The position numbers were made by a program, and so were the translations under genes. This document shows, in pieces, positions 15,001 to 24,000 of a DNA stretch of 64,000 nt (position 1 is the stretch's first letter; every line of letters begins with the position of its first letter). Below the pieces are notes generated by a model. The model saw only the letters and a list, made by a program, of their open reading frames with translations. It did no database searches and was not told where the DNA came from. Source of the DNA: Beroe ovata. Lineage: Eukaryota > Ctenophora > Nuda > Beroida > Beroidae. The stretch is from the NCBI GenBank assembly GCA_946803715.1, contig CAMPET010000064.1, forward strand, positions 159,791 to 223,790, given 5' to 3'.

Positions 15001-18000
15001 AATGCTGTTCTCAAATCGGGTGGCGCAAATGGAGTTTACTGTGTAGAGGAAGAACCATGTGAAAACTTTGACAGGTTTACTGGTCAGACTCGATCTCCTT
15101 GGTCTAGCACCATCGTCAATTTTGGAGACAATGCCCTTACAGCTGGATGGGTAAAGGTTGACACGGGGTTGAGGCAAATGCCCACCTTTGTTCCCGAGCT
15201 CAATTCATGTGGATCAAAGTATCCGGCGTGGTATGATGGAGAACTGCCTGATGAAGTTGGTGTTACAACCCATGGCCGATATTGTTTCCGCACCAGTGCT
15301 GACGCAACATGTGGTCGGGAACTAGTGGCTCAGGTGAAACGTTGTCCTGGTGGTGATCTGGTGTACCATGTTCTGCCGACCTATTCTGATGCACATGGTT
15401 ATTGTGCTGATAGTGAAGTTTGTGATATAGCATCGGAAGAGTGGGGACGAGAGGAGAATGACAGGTTGAGATTCACTTCTATCTCCGGTTTCTATAGTTC
15501 ATCCAGGAAGGTAGACTCTTCTCTGGAGACACAGTGGTATCGAATTTCGAACGGACTGAAGCGGATGCCAACTCAATGTGTCGGATATCTGAGCTGTGGA
15601 GGTGAGAAACCGGGATGGCTGAATGGAGAGCATCCAGTGCCAGCTGATAGAGTGGTAGATAGAACAGTTTGTTTCTCGACCAGTACTACTGAGTGTTGTG
15701 GCCATTCACAGCAAATAAAGGTGGTGGCCTGTGCTCGCGGTGATGAGGTAGAATACCTATACAGACTTTACAAGACCCCGAACTTGTACAGGTACTGCAT
15801 AGACGAGCATCCAGATGACGTCTGCAAAATACCCCCAGGTTCGATTGCACATGTCACTGATGAACGTCACGGAACTGGCCACTACAAAGATACCAATTTC
15901 CCAAAAGACTATGACCTCTACAAGGTTCCTCAATGGATGCAGATCAACACTCAATCTCGACACTTTATTCACTACCCACCTGTGCGGGACTTCTGCAGCA
16001 CAACATATCCGGGTTGGATAGCGGACCCAGCTCCTGGGCCGAATGACGGAGTTGTGGAATCTCGGGCGTGTTTTAAAGAGAATTCAGACAGTGATCAGTG
16101 TTACCAGGAAGCGCCAATCAAAGTGAAGAATTGTGATGGTAAGATGTTATACCTGTATGCCCCTCCAAATGCAGCAAACCGCAACATGTGTGTAGAGGAA
16201 GATGTGTGTCAGGCTGCAAATCACGTGATATATGACTCAGAAACGTGGCGGCTGGCGTTCAGAAAAACCAGTGGTGACTATCGGTCTGACTACCGGAAAA
16301 TGAGCACATCTCCATATCGCGGGTGGTTTAGATTCACTGGAACTGGCCGTAATAAGATTACTGAGGTTCAGCAGGAGTACAAATCATGCGGTTTTGAATA
16401 TCCTGGATATATGGTAGACGGGACCCATCCTGAGCCAGAGGATGGAATCGTTAGAAGATATGTAGCATTCACTACCGCGGCCAGTACCTACAACGACAAA
16501 AAATACGAGATATATGTGAGGAACTGTGGGGACTTTGTGGTCTACAACATGGATTTCAACTGGTGGAGCACCAAATGGGGTCTTTGTGCAGATGTTGAAG
16601 TGTGTGATGCCGAGGTTGGTGAAATCAATGAGGATCACCGGCTCCTTAATGTTTGGGGCCAGATTACCTCGCTTTCTGATAGCTCTCTCGAGCGGGGGTG
16701 GTATAGGTTTACTAATGGCTTCGAAAAAATGCCTGAAACTTGCCCTATAGTCGACAGCTGCGGATCTAGAAAGCCTGGGTACTTAGCACAGCCACACCCT
16801 GGCGTCAGGGACGGAATCGTGAAAAGGAAAGTGTGTTTTGGGGATGCAGATCAATGTTGTGAGAGATCTCAGGATGTTTTTGTCCGGAATTGTGGAACAC
16901 ACTTTGTTTACCGACTCCATCCGACAAAAAGTACAGAGAAGTACTGCGTGGAAGAGAGTCCCAACACAATGTGTGAATCTGATCAGATCACAGAATTAGT
17001 AGAAGAATGGAGAGGTGAGAATTCTCCGGAAATTACGGGTCACCATAACGATAACACGGACATTATTAGTGGAAATTGGTATCGTTTTTTGGCACACACT
17101 GGAAGGATGCCTGAATATCCCATGTCAGCAACACATTCCTGTACAGTGAAATACCCTGGGTATTTAGATGGATCACATCCAGAGAAAGCTGACGGGATTG
17201 TTAACAGGAACGTCTGTTTCTCCACATCATTGACAAATTCTGCTCAAAGCTGCACCATGGTTCGAGTCCGGAACTGTGGTGGATATTACGTCTATCAACT
17301 GATGAAATCTCCAGGTTCAAATTATGGTTATTGTGTTGCCCAGGAGCCTTGCAAGGACGCTCTTGAGATCTCAGATAGGTGGCGACTCATAATAAATCCT
17401 TATGAGAGTAGCCAATCGGCACCCGAAGACAATTCTTTGCCTCGAAAATGGTACCGATTCACTATTGGTCATGGTACAATTCCACAATACGAGACTGACA
17501 TGAATTTCGGAGGACAAGCTTACCCGAGCTATGTGATTGGTGATCTTCCAAGTGATGGTGATGGAGAGGTGGAGTATATAGCGCGGTTTGGTGGCAGCAG
17601 TAGCCATCAAAGGAATATCAGAATCAAGAACTGTGAAGGTGAATACTATGTTTATAGGCTGGAGCCGACTCAGAGCACTCAATATGTCTACAGTATCGAC
17701 ACGGACGTGTGTCTTCACTCCCGAAAAATGGATGAGGAATGGCGGAACATGTTCTATGTGTCCGAGGGAGAAGACGACATTCACTCTGACTACAAAAAGG
17801 GTAGAGATTGGTATCATTTCACCACAGGATTCCAAATGATGGCGGAGTCCCCTCCTGCACCCAAGTTCTCCTGTGGAACAGTTCATCCGGCCTATCTCAA
17901 TCAGCCACACCCGAAAGAGGGTGACGGAGTTGTGCCGAGGGAAGTCTGCTACAAAGAGAATGAGGAGGAGATATACCAAGCGTGCTGGAAAGTTGAGAAC

Positions 18001-21000
18001 ATCAGAGTAAAGAACTGTGGTGATTTCTATTCCTACCAACTCAATCCCTTGGTTGAAGATTCTGCTTACTGTGTCTATAACCGCAAGACATCATGCTCAC
18101 CAAAGGTGGTCCATGCTAAGTATGGTGAGGTGGCAGTTGTGAACTGCACTCTGAATTCCGAGAAATCGTTTGATTCTGCTGAAGTTGAATGGACCAAGCT
18201 GAACGAGGTTACTCTTCCTGATCCCAGCCAGGGGAACATAGACATATCTGAAGACAAACTCTTGTTGAACATCCATGATATAGCTGATCAGAATGCAGGT
18301 GTTTATGCGTTGTTCATACCTAGTACTTCAACAAGTGAATTGGTGGAGGTTGTCTTATACAGTGCTGTAGAGGCTGCTCAGAAGTTTTACATCGTTGAGA
18401 AAGGAGGTGACGTCATTATAGAGGCAAGCTTCAACGTGGTTCCTGATCCTGTTCCTGCTGATATAACATGGGTTAAGGCACCAAACAAGCAGTTGGGTAG
18501 CGAAAAGTACACACTTTCAGCGGACAAGAAGTCTCTGAAGATTTCAAGTGTGACCGAGGCAGAAACAGGGACGTACAAGATAACAGTCACATTTCATGTT
18601 GCTGGTAAAGCGTACACTAAACACGCGGAAGTGATCGTCAATATCGAGGAAGAGGAGTAATATTAGGAACATTCGAGGAATTTAGAACAGGATTATATAT
18701 TATATCTTCGATTTTTGGTGGTCAAAATCTTATTTAGGAATGACTTAGACATTGAATGACATTTCTGGGAGCATCAAATTTTTTAAGAGCTTGTTAACTC
18801 ACCCAACTAAGAATTAGAAGGTAGATGTACAATGTACATGCATGTAAATTTCGTGACCTATCATTTGAACTGTGATTCGTACGGCTATTGAAATTTTAAA
18901 TCTATGGTGATTGATGATGTACCTATATTTTAATGATGACACATTTTTATGGTGACGTGTTAGAGGGTACTGCATCTATGGCACAGTACCCTCTAGTGTG
19001 TCATCATGACGATACTATGGTGAACTTAAAAACCAGCATTGAAATAATTGCATTTCGTTTAAATTGCAAAAGCTGTTTGAATTTTACTTAACTTAAAATT
19101 TCTCTGGCTCTGCTTTGGAACGTCAGTCTGTGTCGCAAATTATTTGATACGGTCCATCAATCTTGTTCTATCACTTAATAACTAAATTCCTCATGTCGTG
19201 TTGATTCTGTAACAATAGGCGTGGGTGACTGGGTGAGCGGGAATGTTAAATTGAAATGCTCATGAGCTCTCGGTGACTTGATTCTCGGTGACTTGATTCA
19301 TTCTACTATTCTAAGACACCAAATTACCCAGAACGCAGTCGGGTTTGAACACAGAACAGAACCTAGCAAGCATGGATCACAGACGGATGCGGCTAAAGGT
19401 TTCGGTGGCAAATTCGGTGTACAGAGTGATAGAATCGATAAGGTGGGTGGATATTTACAAAGGTACTTGTGCTTGATGCCGATAGGTATCAATGGTCCCT
19501 ATAACTATTATAGTATTATAGTATAGAGTACGGTCTTCAGTAGATGAATTTTCTTGATTTTGATTGAAATAAAAAGATACGTACGATTTTGATAAAAAGC
19601 CATGGGAATTTATCAACCACCCACTTACCCAGAACGCAGTCGGGTTTGAACACAGAACAGAACCTAGCAAGCATGGTTCACAGACGGATGCGGCTAAAGG
19701 TTTTGGTGGCAAATTCGGTGTACAGAGTGATAGAATCGATAAGGTGTGTGGGTACTTATTATTGGTCAATTGGCAATAGTAGGGTTTGGTGAAATCTGTA
19801 TATTTTACCCGTATTTCCGAGTTCTTCCGTTCAAATAAAGAATATAGATTAAATGATGAGATGATAATAATAACAGGCAGCACATACATTCGACGAAACG
19901 AGCAAACCAGACCAGTATAAGACTAAAGTTGATGCAAGTAAGTTTCTAAAGTAGAGTGTGTATGCAGTGACTCTAGTTTGCAGCAGTTCGGGGAAATAAT
20001 TAACCCATTTACCTAATTAGTATTTGATTACCTCCGTCTTAACATTACGATGCTATCATTAGTTCGTTCTCGGACACCTGTCCGGAACTCCAGAACTAAT
20101 TGCTGGACTAGGAGCAGGTGTTAATTTGGGTATCATGAGAGGGGTATGAGACCGCTCTCTAATTAACACTCATCATATCTTGTTATTTAGGGGTGTCATA
20201 TAATAAGGATTGGACGATCTGCTACAGCTAACGATCTGTTTTCATGAATAGCGTCAATAACTGTATCATTATTTCAGAGGGTGATGTTAAAAATTTTCGA
20301 TCACGGTTTGAGAACTTTGGAATCGCAGCTGAAGAGGAAAACAGGCGTAAGGTAGAGGAGGAAAAGAGAAAACGAGAAATGGAATTCAAGAGGCAAGTTG
20401 AAGAGGGGAAGAAGAAAGAGGCTGCTGCAGCAGCAGCTGCCGCACGGAGTGAAGAGGAAGAAGAAGCGAAACGCAATGAGAAGACGTTGGAAGAGGAGAG
20501 AGCCAGAGCACAAGAAGAGGAAAATCACCGGAAGAGAGAAGAAGAGTTGCAGCAACAAGAGCAGGAGCGTCGGGATAGAGAGAGGCAAGAAGAGGAGGCA
20601 GAACGGGTGAGGACAGAAGAGATGCATCGAGAAGAGGAGCGGAAGGCCGCCGAGACTAGGAGGAGAGAAGACGAGAGGAAGCAAGAGGAAGAAAAGAGAA
20701 GGAAAGAAACTGAAAGGCGAGAGGAAGAGGCCAGGAGGATTGAAGAGGAGCAGCGATTGTTGGAAGAAAGCCGGAAGGAAGAGGAGCGAAGACTCGCAGA
20801 GGAAAGGAGTAGAAAAGAAGAAGAGAAGCGACTTGCAGAGTCTAAGGCGAGAGAAGAAGAGGAAAAAGAAGAGAAAAGGCGGGCGGACCAGCGGCGCAAA
20901 GAAGAAGAACGAAGTGCTAGTAAGGCAACTGCTACTGCTAATGCCAGCAATAATGGGCAATGTGGGAAAGCTTTGTATGACTACACGGCAGGTAAGTGCC

Positions 21001-24000
21001 ATGGGTAGAGTATTGATCATACTGATATAATAAAAGCACAAATGATACCTCAACAGACGGGTAATGGAGTGTAGACAGTTAACACTGCAGTGTGCACCTC
21101 GTGTACAGACTACAGATTATATAACTTACCTATAATCTGATGGAGCTTACCCAGGTGATACGGATGAGATATCATTCAGAAGTAATGACGTCATATCAAA
21201 TATACAAGCCATTGATGATGGCTGGGCTACTGGGACTCTGGGGGCTAGTTCTGGGATGTTTCCACTCGGATATGTGGAGCTAATTGAAGAGAACGTTGTT
21301 CCCGTTAAGCCTTGGAGAACGGAGAGCCAGACCCAGCAACCTGAGCAGCAGCAAGAAAAACAGCAACCTACTGCTTTACTGACACCACTGGACAAAGGCT
21401 TGTGCGGTGTTGCTATTTACGATTACACTGCAGGTTTTGATAAGTGTCATTATCAAAGTAATTAACTTGTCCTTTTGGTCTGGAAAATATGCTGAAATAT
21501 TCTACCTAGCAGGGCCAGTAGGCAAACTTCTCAGTTTCTTTACCCATCTCTGATGGTTAGACATTCTTCATCTTCAGGAGATAACGATGAAATCTCATTC
21601 GAAGAGGGAGAGGAAATAACGAACATCGAGATGCCAGATGAGGGCTGGTGGATAGGCATTTGTAGAGGAAAACGTGGTATTTTCCCCAAAGCTTACATTG
21701 AGATCAGTTCAGCAGAGAAGGTTGACTTGGGAAAGTGTGGTACAGCTATCTATGACTATGATGCAGGTAATTTTAATTGCTGGTTAGAAACAGACGGCCG
21801 TATTCTGCTGAAAACAACTTATTTGATAAGCATTAGCCATTTGAAAATTTAAAGTTAGTATACGAGTATCATGGACCAAATATTACTGATCATATCTAAG
21901 TTCTAACTTATAAGTAACTAGATATCTGAAATGAAATACTGCAAACTTAAACTCTAAAACAATGAAGGTATGGGATTCAAGTTCACAAATTTTTATCCCA
22001 AAAGACAGTTCTATAATAGTAACGTAACGAATAGGTATTATTATAAGTATTATTAAGTATATTATTAAGTATATTATTAAGTATTTTATAGTTGGAAATA
22101 GTTCGATTCTGTCAGAAGGGCCTCATGTAACACCCAGCAGTTAAGCTTGCTAGTAGAATAAGCGTCGTGATGAGTAGAAACCACACAAGGGCATTGTCTC
22201 CCAAGACGAGACTGCCAGACCTCACAATATTCTTCCCCTCCACAATATCCGATATTATTGTCGCTATGACTCTATTCCTTTCGTCGAGCATTGTCTCTAT
22301 CATCCCTCCTGTTTTCTCGAGCCGTGATTCATCCAATGATAGCTCCTGGATCTGCAAACTCGTTGTCATTTCGACAGCCCAGCCCTTGCGGGTATATTTT
22401 CTGAAGTTCTGCTGCTGTTCAAAGTGTGTTGGACTTGCTGGCATGGTGGCACAAGGTATCCTGTTCAGTGCACATTCCTGTATGAGCTCATTGCCACTGG
22501 TACACAGCACAGCTGCACACGTGGCTAGTTTCTCCTTGAACACACAGTAGTTTGGCTCAAACCACTGCATGTTTGGTGGGATGGCTCTATACGGGTTCTC
22601 TGAGCAATAGTAGTGGAATTTGTGGTGTCGGTTGTTTTCCGCTATCGCACAAAGTGTGTCCAGCAAAGCAGTTCCTGATACAGCGTACACAAGAACCATA
22701 TTAGACTGTACACGTGACCTATCCAGCTTACCACTGTCAATCAGTGTTGGTATCGTATAGTCTGCACGATACGTACAGTCTCCAATACTGGCTAAGGTTC
22801 CGGATAAGAATAGCAGGAGTATGTCAATCATTATACTGTCCACGGCAACTTGTGACGTCACATATACCATCGGACGCCGGGTTTTTTGGATAGGTGCCAA
22901 GAAGTTCATCCAAATTTCCACACCGTACTGGTCTTCAAATTCGTCCAGGTAGGGTTTAGGTCTGAGTAGGACGTATCCAGTGTGTATGGCAAGGGTTAAC
23001 GGTGGGCTGGTGTGAGAATTGGTCATATGGATATGGACTCGGCGCACAGGTACATGCCTCGCAAACTCATAATCGCTCAAGTCAAGGAAATATTCTTTGT
23101 GACAAAACAACACAACAACTGCAACTTCATGCTGCATGTGGTGAGTCAGTATCTTGTACATCGTGTTTAGTTGAGTTAGATGACCACGCCCAACACCTAC
23201 TGCGGTTAAAGCTATTCTCGTCATTCTGAGTAAATATCAGTGAGGCTGCATATTCCAGTATTACGAAACACATAAAAGGGGGAGAGAGATTTTCTTAAAA
23301 AGATACTAGCGGTACCTGAAGAGGTGCATGAGTCATGACATTATTATGAGGGCATGCCATTATTAAGTTAGATGAATAACCTAAACATTGGATTGTGTAA
23401 CATCAGGTATGGGTATAGTTGAAGTCAAGGGTGAAATTGTTGAATCATTGAGTAAGTCCCCAATAGGTCAATTGCAGATTGGGCTGACATTGAAATCATT
23501 TCAAGCCTTGTTCTCAAGCATTATTGCTTGCATTATGATTACAAATTAATAAAATAAAAGGATAATGGTATTTGACCATCTTGATTCTCTATAACACTGA
23601 AGAGAAACATTCACAGCCATTGAAAAACACCACCTTTATATCCGAAAAAAAACTATCACATTCGTAGGAAGAATAACTGCTAATAAAGGTCAATGCCCAT
23701 TTTCTTTGCAACAAAGGGGAGAGAGATGGGTTAAGAACTGAGAGTATAATACATATCTATCATGCGTGGTTAGCCGTTGGATAATACAGGTATAATTGTA
23801 TAGAACTTGTGCAGAGAGACCAATTGCAATAATAATGGCTGCTATTAGTTATCACTGGCTCTTATCAGTTATCATCTCAAAACCTCGCAGGTGCATGCCA
23901 ATGAAGTTCATTTATCTTGGTGGATTGGGATACGGAATACCCAACTTCTAGAATACTCAATGTCGGGAAAACTCAGCGTAGCGAATACCCAGCAGGAATT

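Noticed and set aside
17371..18039. 222-residue minus-strand frame opposite the giant gene
   Set aside because: Shadow of the strongly constrained D8C coding frame; the composition reflects the complementary strand.
20301..21053. 250-residue minus-strand Leu/Phe-rich frame
   Set aside because: Mirror of the GAG/GAA-rich cortactin helix (CTT/CTC on the reverse), not a membrane protein gene.
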